A stretch of 64,000 nt of DNA from Chondrus crispus (taxonomy: Eukaryota > Rhodophyta > Florideophyceae > Gigartinales > Gigartinaceae). The notes beneath the pieces were generated by a model that was not told where the DNA came from, searched no databases, and was given only the letters and a program-made list of their open reading frames with translations. Shown here in pieces: positions 1 to 12,155 of the stretch (its first letter is position 1; every line of letters starts with the position of its first letter). The DNA is taken from the NCBI RefSeq assembly GCF_000350225.1, contig NW_005179003.1:156255-220254 (forward strand), given 5' to 3'. The position numbers were made by a program, and so were the translations under genes.

Positions 1-112
1 CTAACTTATTGGTTACACTAATGACAGTAACTGGGTGTAGTTAGTGAAGAGCCGTGAGAAAGTATTTGAGGACAGGTGTCTTGGAAAATCGCAGGAACTT
101 GACATTGTGACC

Positions 113-991
113 ATGGCGACCTCACACGCAAGCAATCTGCCTCCGCCCACCTCAAAAAACCAACGCACAGGCGCAATGGCGACTGTAGAGGAAGAGACGG
201 GTTTGCCCGCGTCAAGCAGTGGCGAAGGCGATGAGCGTATGGGAAGAAGTGATCGACACTCGCGGGTTTCCGTTCAAGAAGACCTTATTATTGTGCGAGA
301 GGTTGCCGCTTCTGGTGCTCACACTGCAACTTATGAACATACTAGGTCTCTATTTCAACGTGCGGCGGATATTTGCAACGAAAATGAAGCCATGAAAAAG
401 AATCTGACCTGGAAGCAGCTACAAGATCGTTACAGAAGGCTTCAGGCTTGTTTTGACAAGGAGGATGGCCTCACTCACAACCGATCTGGTATTGGTGGGG
501 GAGGGCTTAGCGAATTGAATGAGCTTCTCTCTCAAATGCGTGAGGCCAGAGACGATCTCCGTGCCAGGCGAAACCGCGAAAAAGACAAGGTCGCTAAAAA
601 TGAAGAAGAAAAGGAGCGTATCGGTCGAGATCTAGTTGCCGCTTCCATGATGAGAGGCAAGCGTCTGAAGTCCGACTACAGGAGCGATGGGAATGATAGC
701 GTCAGCGACTCCGATGGTACTCCGCGGATGCGTACGAAGCGCAAGAAGATGATGGCTTCAGGTTTTCGAGGAGAGTTAGCGGCGTTTGGGGAACAACTGA
801 AAGAGAGCGACTTGGCAAGAATTGAATTGGAACGCGAGCAGTTGGCCTTGCAGTGCGAACGCTTCGCTGCTGATCGCATTGACAGGGAGAGAGATAGAGA
901 CGAGCGTGCAGCAGAACGTGAGGCCTTGCACAAGCTCGAGCTAGAGAAGCTTAAAGTCTTGATGGAAGCTTTTACAAGTAAGCGCGAATAA
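113..991 (+). CDS. Myb/SANT-like DNA-binding protein, probable Harbinger partner
   Basis: 292 codons from the first ATG (113, context ACCATGG); the open frame extends upstream to 44 but without an ATG. A trihelix-like region at about residues 55-140 of the frame contains the pattern TWKQLQDRYRRL, typical of the third helix of Myb/SANT-like domains in transposon-associated proteins. The rest is a highly charged coiled coil (many E, R and K from about residue 175 to the end), with a lysine/arginine-rich putative nuclear signal in the middle. The stop codon overlaps an AATAAA-like signal. Its position opposite a Harbinger transposase suggests it is the second protein of that element. An unrelated host Myb-like protein is the alternative. 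Confidence 0.6.
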   Translation: MATSHASNLPPPTSKNQRTGAMATVEEETGLPASSSGEGDERMGRSDRHSRVSVQEDLIIVREVAASGAHTATYEHTRSLFQRAADICNENEAMKKNLTWKQLQDRYRRLQACFDKEDGLTHNRSGIGGGGLSELNELLSQMREARDDLRARRNREKDKVAKNEEEKERIGRDLVAASMMRGKRLKSDYRSDGNDSVSDSDGTPRMRTKRKKMMASGFRGELAAFGEQLKESDLARIELEREQLALQCERFAADRIDRERDRDERAAEREALHKLELEKLKVLMEAFTSKRE

Positions 992-2348
992 ATATTTCTG
1001 AGCCAAGCAAAAACTAGGCCACGGTCATCGCATTAGATGCGAGGCCGCCGTCGGCAGTGCCGCATGTGGCCATGAGGAGGAGGACGACGAAGCGGGTTGG
1101 GTGCAGGGGGCGCATGGTGGAACGCAACGGGAGAGAGGGACACCGCGAGCGCTCAGGAGCATTTCCGGCCCGCGCGCGCAGCGCCATCGAGGCAGGCGGC
1201 GACGTAGCAGCGGAGCGTCTCTGACGGGGGGAGCAGGGATTCTCGCAGGCGGTAGGCGCGCGACGCGACGAGCACGACGAGGGCCTTGACAGGTATGGTC
1301 TGCGAGAGATGGCGGTGGAGGCGGGGGCGGGGGTGGTTGTGCAAGGGCGTCTGTGAGGGCTCCTGCAAAACTCGGGACGAACGGGCGATGGTGGAGGTGG
1401 CGTGCTACGCGGCAGACGCGCGAGGCGAGGGTGGGGGGCTGCGGTGCGAGTAGGTGGCCGGCGAGGAGGAGGAGGTGGGCGACGGCGCGTTGCGAGGAGG
1501 CTGGGCGGGCGCAGGCGGCGGCGAGCGCGGCAAGCTGGTCATGGTGGCACGCCGCTGCATAGATGCGAACGACAGCGGCGCGGTGTGCAACCTGCTCCAG
1601 TTGGGCCTGGTGCGAAGCCTTGGCGCGCGCCTCCAGCTCTGCGGACGTCGGGCGCACCTACGACCCGCCCAGCGAGATTTTGTGACGTTCTGGGTGGTGC
1701 AGGGCAAGGATGTTGTGTCGCTCTACAACGATGAGACAGTACTGGGCAGGGGGAGAGGGGGAGAGAAACTGGATATGGCATTGCTGGCCGGAAGACATAT
1801 CTCATAAACATGAATTACTGATATTTTTCGAGCAATCTCAACTAATTTTTCACCGTCGCGGCTTCCTGGACTGGCACAGCCTGTTCCCTATCCGACCCCC
1901 TGCCCCTCTCCCCTTCACTTTGCTCGACCCGCGGCCCCCTTCCCCGCGCTGCACACGGACGACAGCTCCGTCGTCCACCCCCCGCTCCCCGACCTATAAG
2001 GTCTCCTTCCTCGACACCGGCACCACTGGCCTTTCCCCGGAGTCCTCCTCCCTCTCCGCGCTAGCCGTTCGGGAGCATGAAGGGTGCCCGCGCGAGGCGC
2101 CCGGGCGGGCACGGGTGCGAGGATGATTAGCAACAACAGAGTTCTTACAAGTGTGTTCGCTGATTGATGATCAAGTCAAGAGTTGCAAAGTGACGTGGAA
2201 AGAGTATGAGGGGGCAGTCGGTTGCCAAGATACGTTCGACGAAGTTAAGGGCATAAAAAGACGTATGCACGGATGCAACACACGCAATTGTGTGTAACAG
2301 TGCTTTATGATGCGTATTTGTCCTTGAGTCCTCCACTCGAAGCCATAT
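992..2348. other. GC-rich spacer without a supported gene
   Basis: Positions about 1025-1720 are strongly GC-rich and CpG-rich, with long overlapping open frames in several registers. The longest (minus, 1025-1657) is alanine/arginine/proline-rich with a run of prolines. This looks like a composition effect rather than selection. Positions about 1860-2050 are pyrimidine-rich on the plus strand. The block differs sharply from the AT-richer flanking transposon genes, so it may be an insertion. Confidence 0.4.
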
Positions 2349-3553
2349 TTATTGGGTATCTGTGTGCATGTCTAGATACTCCTCGACGGTCGGGGGCGCA
2401 CAGTCAAAGTATTGTGCGATCTGGTTGGGGTAGACACAGTTCCTGCAGTTAGTAAGAAACATGCAACATAGAGACAGCAACCCAACTGGGCTTTCTAAGA
2501 GCTTCATCTTGCATTTGTAGTTTACTACAGTAAATTGCATCTTCAATTCTTTAAAGATCCACTCGACAGTGATGCGTACCGCACACATTGCTCCGTTAAA
2601 AGAACTTTGCGCAGCGGTCAAATTACTCCCTTGAAAAGGCACCTCCATAAACCGCCGTCTGTTGTACCCTGAGTCACGGTACAAGCAGTACCGCAAACCG
2701 TCAAAATCCAACACACCTGGAAGCACCTCATCAAGGCCGCTTCGTACGTAAAGAGTCCAATCATGCCTTCTCCCTTCAATTGGCCCAGCCGCGTGTAGTA
2801 TCAAGCCGTCCGGCGTGGTGACGGCTTGGTACTTAAGAGCGTGCTAGAGTTTATGGCCGTTGTATACCACGCGCTGCCTTTTATGGCCCTTCGGACGGGC
2901 AATACCAATAACGGTTCCATCAATAAATCCAATACAATTTTGCAAGGCCATTCCCTTCTTATGGATCGCGTCGGCATAAATGGACGCTCTTGGCTGTAAG
3001 AAAGACCCTGAAATAGAACTAATAACATTTTGATGTGTCTGCCACATATGTTCAAGAGCCTCCCAATATATCTCCGAGAGGTGAGGCTGTCTTTTTCCGA
3101 AAAGCTCCTCCAGATCTGTCCAACAGCATGGGGATGAAACACGTCGCAAAACAACACAAGTTGCTAAAATGGTTGTCACAGCATAGCGGTTTCGTGCGGT
3201 ACGAATCTTTTCGGTAGGCCATGCAATTGCTGCTACCATTCTCAGGACGTTTTTTTGAATCGAAAGAATAAAAGACAGTCCTTGTCTCCGAATTCGTTGA
3301 AGTTGAAAGAAAAATCGGCGAGGGAGATTCGATTGTGACGAGACAAAATGCGCTGTTCTTCGATTACTTCGTTTTCTCGCAGTCCGGCGAGATGCATCAA
3401 AACGGCAGAAGATGGAAATGCCGATCGCGAGGCTTCCCTGCGCCGCCTCCAAATACCACCTGTAGCCACAGACAGAGATAAAGCTCTACTACGGCACGCC
3501 GCTAGAGTAAAGTCTGCTTGTGTCACCATGTGGTTGGTGATTGTGACTGGCAT
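2349..3553 (-). pseudogene. PIF/Harbinger DDE transposase, interrupted
   Basis: The translated minus strand shows the Harbinger hallmarks in order: an N-terminal stretch with CCWTDLEELFG and HLSEIYWEAL, the first catalytic Asp in GFIDGTV followed by RPKGHKR and VYNGHK, the second in EGRRHDW, and the catalytic Glu in VEWIFKELK. Catalysis would be cut-and-paste transposition (DDE, RNase H fold). The frame changes near 3245 and meets one in-frame TAG at 2844-2846, exactly between the NGHK block and HALKYQAV. Both sides of the TAG are otherwise well conserved, so the damage is recent or the stop is tolerated. The Myb-like gene lies downstream on the other strand. Confidence 0.85.
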
Positions 3554-4679
3554 CGACTCGTGCGGGCGATCAAGTGTTGAGGCCTGCTGTGTATTACTCC
3601 TGTCACTCTCCTGAGGCTGGCGTGCGTATACGAAGAAATTTTTCGTGAGTTTATCAATTTACGTCTAAATCTTCAGCAACCAATTGCTGAAGAGTTGCTC
3701 ATATTTATTTCTCACAAGCGCAAGCGTATAGTCTCTAATCTCTCTTTATAAGAATGAGGACGGGAACGGACATTAATATTCATGTAAAGAGAATATTCCT
3801 ATGGCGGCAGTTATGATGCTTGTCCAGCAAGGTTACTGGCCCCTGAAAAGAAGGAATCAATTCTCGTCTGCTTCTGCGTTTGCACTTTGGCAGCTGAGAG
3901 ATCTCTTTTGATGCACCGAAGGTAGCGCAGTACAGCCAAATTCGGAACATCCGTCTGACCATTATACTGTACCAAACAGATCTGGGACATCTGTTTGGCC
4001 GTTTTAGAGGACCAAAATACGTTCCCTTCTACATACTGTACAAGTACACCATGGGATAAAGCGACATTCGAAATACTATTTTCTTATGTCGTATATGAAT
4101 AAATGTCATGAATATAGGGTTGTTTTGGCCATTCCCAGGACGGGAAACAGTGTACAGTATGTATTCTACCAAAAAGAATATTCTTTTGCGGGTCATTTTT
4201 TAAAGAGAGACTACTGTACGTAAATACTACGATTGCACCCCTAGTCCTCCGATCGCACTCCGGGTAGCCTACGAACGCCTGCATCTCTACCGCGAGTCTA
4301 TTCTCTAATTAGGGATGAGCAATACTCTATTCATGATCATATTCGCTTGTGTTGTTGGTGCTGGCATAGGCGCCTTCTCTGTTTTGAAGTCGACCGAGGT
4401 GAAGAAGGAGAATCTTGAAATGACTCGCTTGACTGATAGACTGGTATCACTGATAAACCTATTCCCGTGTTGCAACGATATTCGTGTCTCATAGGACACG
4501 AATATACCCCGAATGCATTGATGCTACCCTGAACTTCTACTATGTTAACATGATTCGTGCTGCTGCTGAACCCGCAGCTAAAAATATTGGAGAGCCTGGA
4601 AGACTAAGCTGTACGAGTGTACAAGACCGAGGTCATGTCATGCCTAGACCTTTCAATCCCGCTGCACTGCGAATCTCTC
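3554..4679. other. Intergenic, two perfect hairpins
   Basis: No gene is supported. A 9-bp perfect inverted repeat (CTTCAGCAA and complement, 4-nt loop) lies at 3671-3692. A 10-bp perfect one (CCAAACAGAT and complement, 7-nt loop) lies at 3972-3998. Their role is unknown; they may be terminal or internal hairpins of short repeats. Confidence 0.5.
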
Positions 4680-5567
4680 CTAAATTAAATAAGCCGAGGT
4701 CATTGCCCATGTCACGCTCTCTAGATCATTTATTTCCTGCTCAAAAGTCTTCATCCTGGCCAGTATTCGTTCGCAGAAATCTGCCTCTCGTACCTGATTT
4801 AAAAGACTTGCTCTCTCAAAGTGAACAGGATACGCTCCTGCAAAGTCCCAATCACTTAAACAAATATTGTTATCACCCTCCAGAATGATGTTTCGCGGCG
4901 CAACGTCCATGTGCGACATAACCATCTTCCCAAACTTGCCCGTAAACGGAGGTATACTCGCATACGCTCTGCTGTATCTCTTGCATACATCAAGCTTGTG
5001 AGTAAACCAATCTTCTAACACGCGAACAGAGTGAAACGGTCCTGCTCCAAGTGTCGTAAACCAAGTACCCCTCGATCGTCCACCGCCAATTGGACCTGGC
5101 CGGTCCACATACAATGACTGCAGCTCGGCAATAGCGCTCGCAGCCTGGTCACACACGCGTTCACGACGTGCCTCACTCATATCGTCCCAACAGTCCTTCA
5201 ATACCTCACCGCGCACGTACTCCATCACACTGTAAGTGACCTTCGTTTCTTCATCGACTGGGACTTCGAAGGATCGAATGACACGCGGAACACGCACGGA
5301 CGTGTTGGCAGCAACAAACTGCATCTTTCTTGCCTCAGATTGGCATATAAACTGGCTTACCTTCACAACTGCGTTCTCAGAAATGCGCTTGATAGCTGTA
5401 CCCCTTTTCGCGATCGACGGCACTTTTTTGCATGCAGCGACAATATCATCCTCTGACACGGTCGAGAGTTCGTCGTCCTCAAGCGGAAACTGAGAGGCGA
5501 ACGATGGCGTTGGAGAATCTGTCGACGAGAGACTACCTGACGGCGTGGCACTGTGTGAATGCGACAT
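4680..5567 (-). CDS. APH/choline-kinase-fold phosphotransferase-like protein
   Basis: 295 codons starting at ATG 5567. The N-terminal 45 residues are Ser/Thr-rich. The remainder fits the aminoglycoside-phosphotransferase/protein-kinase-like fold: a β-strand with VVKVSQ carrying a candidate ATP-binding Lys, a hinge-like stretch YSVMEYVRGEVL, the catalytic loop HMDVAPRN (codons at 4890-4913; HxDxxxxN as in Brenner's motif) and the metal-binding DWDFAG in place of DFG. Such proteins phosphorylate small molecules, but the substrate cannot be told from sequence. It is short at the C-terminus compared with typical members (300-350 residues). No obvious operon or partner; a separate APH-like family occurs at 25.8 and 31 kb in this window. 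Confidence 0.7.
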   Translation of the reverse strand: MSHSHSATPSGSLSSTDSPTPSFASQFPLEDDELSTVSEDDIVAACKKVPSIAKRGTAIKRISENAVVKVSQFICQSEARKMQFVAANTSVRVPRVIRSFEVPVDEETKVTYSVMEYVRGEVLKDCWDDMSEARRERVCDQAASAIAELQSLYVDRPGPIGGGRSRGTWFTTLGAGPFHSVRVLEDWFTHKLDVCKRYSRAYASIPPFTGKFGKMVMSHMDVAPRNIILEGDNNICLSDWDFAGAYPVHFERASLLNQVREADFCERILARMKTFEQEINDLESVTWAMTSAYLI

Positions 5568-7610
5568 AATCGACGACGGTACGAGAGAGATTGATTTTCG
5601 TCCCTGAGTAAGAAGACGGCGTCTTTCGAGAAGAACGCGGTCGCGGAGAGAAATTTAGGAAAACAGCGGGTCGAGCCTTGCGTGGCCTTGTCTGGCCATC
5701 GAGAAGGCCCAGAGTGTGGTAATTGTTTCATTTCTGCCTGATTACATGCCAAATTAGTCATGCAAATTTCCTGTCAATCTCCACAAAATTGTTTCAAAGA
5801 ATGAGTCAGTTCACAAAGATTCCCAAATTAACCCCGGGTCTAACTTTAGTCGACTTGTTCTACCCTTGCGTAGAAGACCACGTTGGGATGACTGACGGAA
5901 TCCGACGAAAGCCGTCCCACGAGCGCTTTTCGAACCATTGCGGAGGTGAAAAGGACAATGTCTGTGGTTTTCGGAGTCGCCCGAAAAACACAAACATTGT
6001 CCTTTTGGGCGACTCCGAAAAACACAAAATAGTCAAAAGGTTTGCGTATTCGACCTCCCAAACTTCTTTGTGGAGGATTCCGTTCTGCGTACAATCCCAG
6101 TCTGTACCTTTGAAAGTACCCCTTGGCTGGAGTGACGTGGCCGACAGCAAAAGAAAGCGTCTGCGAAAATTGCCCAAAGGTTGTGCAATCTGGCGGCTGT
6201 CTGGGATTGCTGTCAAATTAAACAACGGCAAAAGCCCAAAGCCCGCATTTAATACGACATTGTGTGCAGTTGTCATAAGTGGCGAACGTGTAAGAGCGAA
6301 CGGGCGAAGAGCATGGGATATGTGGCAGACGGGTAAGAGCGAAAGGGCGCAGAGCACAGAGCAAGTAAGGACTAAGACAGAAGTGATGTCGGCACAGATG
6401 CTAGACAAATGCGTGATATGCGTTATAGGAACCCGACAGTAGTATGCGGGATTGCAGGTAGTTGGGACGCAGCAAGAGGTCAGGGAGAGCAGTGCGCATT
6501 TTTGTTGTTCAGACTGAGAGGAACACAATTGACAGGCGATTGAGACCCTTGGACGACTGCGGGGAGAGGCAGTAAGTCCGGAGAGAACGGTATTCGGATA
6601 GCGCATTAAACAGTGAGAAAGAGAGGGAGAGGACTCGACAGTAAGGGAATTACGGAATCACTTGCAGCAGCTTTCGCCAAAGACCTTTACTATCCAGCTG
6701 TTCACCTTTGCCAGAAGGATGCAGACACCGAATACGCAGGCAGAATCAGTGCCTATGAAAACAGCACATGAGCAAAGAGCACTGCCAGCATTGCAACCGG
6801 GGCTGGGCAGAATCTCGGCAGAGTCTTAACCCCCGATCGCCAAAAACTATGCGTTCACGTGGTAAGAAAAGCAGCCCTTGGTACAGCAGTAGAAGACAGT
6901 GCATTCCGGCAGTCGCGTGGCACATCCGAAGGAAGGTTCTGCAACCTGGCAGTCGACTGACTCTTATCAAACTATGCAACTGTAACTCCAAATTCTCAAC
7001 GCCCCCTCACAGGCCGTCTGAGGCTTCAAGCGCCTCATCCTCTCCGTGCATGAGTATATTCACGAGCACCATTCGCCGCTAGAGTGGTTGAAGCTCCCCC
7101 GCGGTAATTGCGAGCTCCGTTTCACTGGCATGCCACAGTATAAATGCTTCAACTCGTGCTGAACATAGTATGGAAGTGGTTCGAATACGCTTCAGCAGAG
7201 CCGGCAGAAAATCAATTTGCGCTTACCGAAGTTCGGCTGAATATCTGTCTACATCAGTCTCTCAGTAGTCAGGCCCGTCCGCTTTATGGTGTGCGCCATT
7301 CCAGAAAAGGCACGAACGCGATGGCACAGTACCGACGTGGATCAACGCGGACTTTTTAATCTGTACAATGCTGAGCTTGATTGTTTCAAAGAGAGGTAGT
7401 TATTAGCTTCCAGCTTGCGATAACGATTCCAGTTCCAGCTCCTTGTGCGCAGCCAGCTTTTCGCACGGCGAACACAAAAAACAACGCAGCAACGGCCCAT
7501 CCCAGTATTCCAGATCTGTCACTGCGTGTGTGGTCGCAGAATAAAGCGTTTGTAAGACTTGAATCTTTAGTGCAGATGTGCAGTATGAGTGATAGCGCCC
7601 TGCGGGAGTT
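5568..7610. other. Intergenic, no convincing gene
   Basis: Several overlapping frames (longest 248 codons on the minus strand, 5860-6606) are open but have no recognisable domain and share sequence with the interleaved inverted repeat at 5949-6024. A plus-strand stretch from about 6647 to 7380 reads protein-like in places (for example the sequence around EYIHEHHSPLEWLK) but is full of stops. It could be a decayed coding sequence that I cannot name. Confidence 0.4.
5949..6024. repeat. Interleaved inverted repeats (A B A' B')
   Basis: Segment A (5949-5961, AAAAGGACAATGT) is complemented perfectly at 5994-6006. Segment B (5967-5982, GTTTTCGGAGTCGCCC) is complemented at 6007-6022 with one extra A. 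The order A-B-A'-B' is not a nested hairpin but the topology of an H-type pseudoknot, or the product of a small inverted duplication. Confidence 0.75.
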
Positions 7611-7615
7611 CTTTG

Positions 7616-7743
7616 TATGGTTCGCGGAATCACTTTTCCGCTTGTCTCTCACGCCTATCTCCCCTCTCAGGGGGGGAGCTCCAAGCTACCAGGTATTTAT
7701 TCTCTGTTCTACTGTAATGGCTACGATTTTGTGTGGGATCACA
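7616..7743 (-). repeat. Copia LTR, 3' copy
   Basis: 128-bp long terminal repeat matching 12156-12281. On the element's strand it begins TGTGAT and ends ACCATA. Preceded by target duplication ctttg at 7611-7615. Confidence 0.9.
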
Positions 7744-10700
7744 ACTGCTGTGTCATTTGTCTCTAAGGATGCAAGCAGACCGAGCGTCGTTGCTTCTTTT
7801 TGTGTGGAATGACAGTCCCCCTGACGCGAGGGTTGCTGTCAAGATGCCGCTGTCGGTGGTGGTCGCATGATTACACCGAGGTGTTGGCGGTGCTTGTGGT
7901 ACAGTGGTGCTTTGACGGGTTTCGTCATGATATCGGCAGGCATGTCTTTGCTGCCTATGCGCTGCACTGCTACCGTTTGGTTTTGTGTGACATCCTGCGA
8001 GTAATGATATCGTATGTCGATACACTTTCTTCGTTTGGTTGGTGCTTTTTGCCTAGCTATGTGCTCAGCTGCTGTGTTGTCTATGCAAAGGGGAAGTTCT
8101 GTTGTGTAAATGCCTATTTCTGTCAACGTGTTGCGAAGCCAGATGGCATGTGTTGCAGTTTCTGCTGCGGCAATGTATTCAGCCTCGCATGTGCTCTTCG
8201 CAACGATCGGTTGTTGTTTTGCTTGCCAGTAAACCGTGAAGTCATTGAGTGTGACTATTGTTCCTGAGAATGATTTTCTTGTTTGGTCATCATTGGCGAA
8301 GTCTGCATCTGAGTATGCTGTGATTTTTGTGTCTTTCGTTGTGTTATATGGCATTAGGATGCCGTGGTCAGCTGTGCTATGGAGGTAATTAGTGAGGCGC
8401 TTGAGCAGACGTCAGTGCCGTGCCGTGGGTTTCTTTAAGGCTCGTGCTAGTGCTGCTGCTGGGAATGCTATGTCGGGTCTTGTGCTGTCCGCGATATATC
8501 TTTTTTCTCCAAGTGCTTTTCTGTACAGTTGTACCATGTCGGTGCGCAGGACTTCGTGGTCATGGGAAGGGTCCATACTTGTGCCGTAAAGGTACGGTGT
8601 TGATATGGAGTTGCTGTCCTCTATTCGCATGAGTTGTGCTACTTGTTGTATGTGCTGCGGTTGTGATAGGTGTATCCCTTTTGAGCTCTATTAAACATGC
8701 CAATTTAAGTATGACTTGGGCCTCCCCAGTCTTTTGGTTCGGTATTTGGATGTGAGCACTGTGTGCAGTTCGTCATTAAGTTTGGCGTCTGTGGCCGCTG
8801 ACAAAAGTCGTCCATGCTTATGGCTATCATAATGAGTTCGTTGTTTCGCTTTTTTGTAAATAGGGATGGATCGCATTTGAGCTGTCGGTATCCGTGGTTT
8901 GCAAGGTGTTTATGAAGGTTTTTGCTGTACGTGTGTGCGGCCGGTGGTGTTCTGTATATGTTTCCTTTCAGTCTCCCTGTGGTGTTTTTATGCTTGTATG
9001 TGCCGTCGAATTGTGGTGGTTGCCACACATATACAGGTTTATGGTGATCATATTGCTCATGAAGGTATGCTCCATTTATGTCATAATGCTCTAGGAACAT
9101 TTTTTGTTTGGCTGCCAGTGCAAATAATGTGCGGATAGTCGTTTTGTCTGCCATGAATGTTGCCGCTGCTTCAGGTTCATAGTGTGTGTGGGGGACCATC
9201 AGGTCTCCTCTCGCTGAGCACCGGGCTTTCCTTGTGATGCCCTTTGTGGCTGGGTTAATTTTGTATCTGTACGTTATTGTCATCGGAATTATTTCATTCC
9301 TTGGTGTGTTCGTAGCTGGTTCATCCCATGCAATCGTTTTCATGCGATCGAGCTGTTGTAACTCGCTGTTATGTGCCTTTGCCCATTCCGTTGCGTCCGG
9401 ATAGCTGCGGGCTTGTGATGTGGAGCGCGGTGGCAGAGTTGTTGTGTTGATTGCTTGTGGAATGTGTTGGCGCTTTCTCTGGGTTTTGAATACTGCAGCT
9501 GTGGTGACGCAAGGGTCGGATGTTCTGTAGTACGGTTTTAATTTTTTCGAGCGTACTTTTTGTTTTTGTTTGGTGTACAAATTGTATATTTGTATATGTT
9601 CGTCATCGATACCGTAGAGGTATCTGGCCGGATGCGCTCGTAATTGCAGTTTCGTTTTCTGTGGTTTCAATATGAGTACGAACCCAAGTTGTCCAAAGAT
9701 GAAGATGTGCTTGATTTTGGGGGGTGCACCATGCCATAGCGTGTGCGGTAAATTTTGTGTTGCGTAGTGATATGTGATGTTATATTTGAAAATAGCATCT
9801 GTGACTGCGTCTTGCTAATGGTTCTGGCTAAGTCTGCTGTGTGCTAGCGCTGCCCTTGCGCTGTTCATTATAGTGCGATTAATGCGTTCTGCCAAAGAGT
9901 TCTCTTGCGTGGTGTACGGTGTGGTCGGTCTAAATTGAATTCCTCTGTATGTGAGGTACAACTGGACGCTGGATGCGAGGTATTCTTTGGCGTTGTCTGT
10001 TGTTAGCAATTTAGGGTAGTATCCTAGTCTGTTGGCTACCTGTTGGATTGCGTTTGTGAGTGTTTGTGGGACTTGCGCGCGATTGTTGAGTAAACTGACC
10101 CATGCATATCGTGTTGCTGTGTCTATCAATGTCATGAAGTATTTGCTATTGTGTGTGGATGTGGGTTTTATGGGACCACAGACGTCAGAGGAGAGACTGT
10201 GCCCTATATTTTTAGTATGTTGTGCTCGGTTGTGCAGTTTCCGTGCGGTTTTGCCATCTATGCATCCTGTGCATGTTATTTGGTGCTTAGAGGCGTAAAC
10301 GGACTTCGGCAGGGGGGGTAACATTCTATGCTTTGACATTGCGCTGATTGTCTTTGGATGTATGTGTCCGAGACGTAGATGCCAATCATGGAGGGCGGTC
10401 TGTGCCGGTGAGGGGTAATGGTGGCTGTTCTTTGGTTGGGCCATGTTACGTAATTGTAATCTGGCTTGTGGTCGTGGTGCTATGTGAGAAGTATGTGGGG
10501 TTTCTGTGGGGGCCGTTTTCCCTTTTTTGAGGTGGGTGGGCTTGTTTTGTAGTCTTGGCTCCTGTGGTTTGCTCGTGTGCGGTATGGTTCTTGCGTTGTG
10601 GGCATGGGATATGTTATGTGGGTCAAGGCAGTACTGTCCGTTTTTGTATGTCGCTGTGATAGTGGGTTCGGGCTGCGCTTGAGGTGCGTGGACTGTCGCT

Positions 10701-12155
10701 TTATATCTAGTGAATGTTACGTCACCATATTTCGCTAGGTCGTGGACACTGATTAAGTTGAGCGGAATGTTTGGTGAGTGTACTGCTGGTATTGTGATCT
10801 TCTTACTCTTCTGTTGGATCAGTATTTGTCCCTTGTGTGTGATGGAGTGATGTTTGCCGTCAGCCGTTTGCGTTAGTGTACCGTTGGTTGGGAGCAACGT
10901 TGCATGAGGTTTGGCCACGTGCATGGGGTGCGCTCCGGAATCTATGATGGAGGGTTGCTTACCTTCGGTTTCGTCTTCGGTATGCTGTGTTATGGCTGCC
11001 TCAATGTTTGCCATACATATGGCAAGATCTTCAATGTTGTTGTTTCCCCCATGGTTCTCTTCATAAGTGTGAGGTTGCTCTTGTGATGTGATTTGTATCG
11101 TGTTGGCTTTATATTGATGACGTTGGTTGTTGCGTGTATAGCACTCATTTGTGTTATGCGTGATGCTCCCATGCCAAGCGCACCATGCTCCGTTTCATCC
11201 TTGTGGTTTGGGATAATTTTTCCGGCTGCTATTTGGTCTGCTAAATTGGCGTGGCTGATATGTGCGCCATTGTTGGCGAGGTTGGTTTGAGCGCCATTGT
11301 GGTCGGGGTTTGTATTCGGGCTTGGGTGTTACGTTTCTTGTCGATGTGGGTTCAATCCGTAAGGGGTTGGTGGTCGTCGTTTGCATTCTTTGTTGCATGA
11401 TCAGAACTTGCTGTATATGATTTTGATACGCGCGAATGCTGTTGTGTGGATTTCCGGCCATTAGGAGTGCCAGATTGCTGAGATCGGGATGTTGTACGAG
11501 GCCGTGTATCATATAATTGATGGTTGTACGTTCGGCTGCTATATTGGGGTAGTCGGCTATGATCATCTTGTGTCTGATGGTTTGATGTTTAGCGACATAG
11601 TCGCCGAAATCATCTCCTGGTTGAAATGTAGTGTTGTGCGCTTGGGCATCTAGTACTTCGTGGTGTTCGATACTTGTTTCATGAACATTAGCTTTGATTA
11701 TTGCGCATATGGTGTGTGGCTGTTGGCGAAGGATGGTGGGTGGTAGCATCGGGATAGGGTCCGGGCTGATACTTCTCATTATGGCTGTTTTGATGTTGTC
11801 GGCATTTTGTTGCTGTTGTTGGGATAGAGCAGGGTCGTTGGTAGGGGTGGGTGGCGATTCTACGAGTTCTTCAGCGTTGATCGTGCGTGCATAAATGTGT
11901 AGCGCGTCGTACCAAAATGTATAATTGGTTTTTGTGAGGGTTGGTAGATGGTTATGTTGGTGAGTCATATTGGTTCCTTGTGTGTTGTCTCGTGGTTGTT
12001 CGTTATCAGATTCGTTGATTAGCGCTGAGGCGTAAAGTTCGTTTGATTTTTCTTGTCTGTCGCGGGCGTCGGCCCGTCTTGTGGCCCTCTTGGCGCGATC
12101 CGTTTGGGGATCCGTGGTGGGTTTTGCGCGTTAGTGGTCGTTGGTGCCCAAAACC

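Larger units (their letters stand above)
1..3560. mobile_element. PIF/Harbinger-like DNA transposon, two genes (boundaries not seen)
   Basis: Autonomous Harbinger elements carry two genes, a DDE transposase and a Myb/SANT-like DNA-binding partner needed for nuclear import and end binding. Both types are present here in convergent orientation: the Myb-like ORF on the plus strand at 113-991 and the transposase on the minus strand at 2349-3553. I could not find terminal inverted repeats. The left end may lie outside the window, and the 1.3 kb GC-rich spacer between the genes could be a later insertion. The transposase is interrupted, so this copy is probably inactive. Confidence 0.55.

Noticed and set aside
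1025-1657. 210-codon minus-strand ORF in the GC-rich block
   Set aside because: Several overlapping frames are open in all registers, composition is Ala/Arg/Pro with a proline run, and no domain is visible; GC-driven chance ORF.
5723-6606. Overlapping ORFs of 239 (plus) and 248 (minus) codons
   Set aside because: They run across the interleaved inverted repeat on both strands and have no domain; openness on both strands is expected from the repeat.
6640-7380. Possible decayed coding sequence on the plus strand
   Set aside because: Some segments read protein-like but stops are frequent and no family could be recognised; not enough to annotate.
8894-12000. Many plus-strand ORFs rich in Cys, Val and Phe
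   Set aside because: Antisense shadows of the minus-strand Copia fossil.
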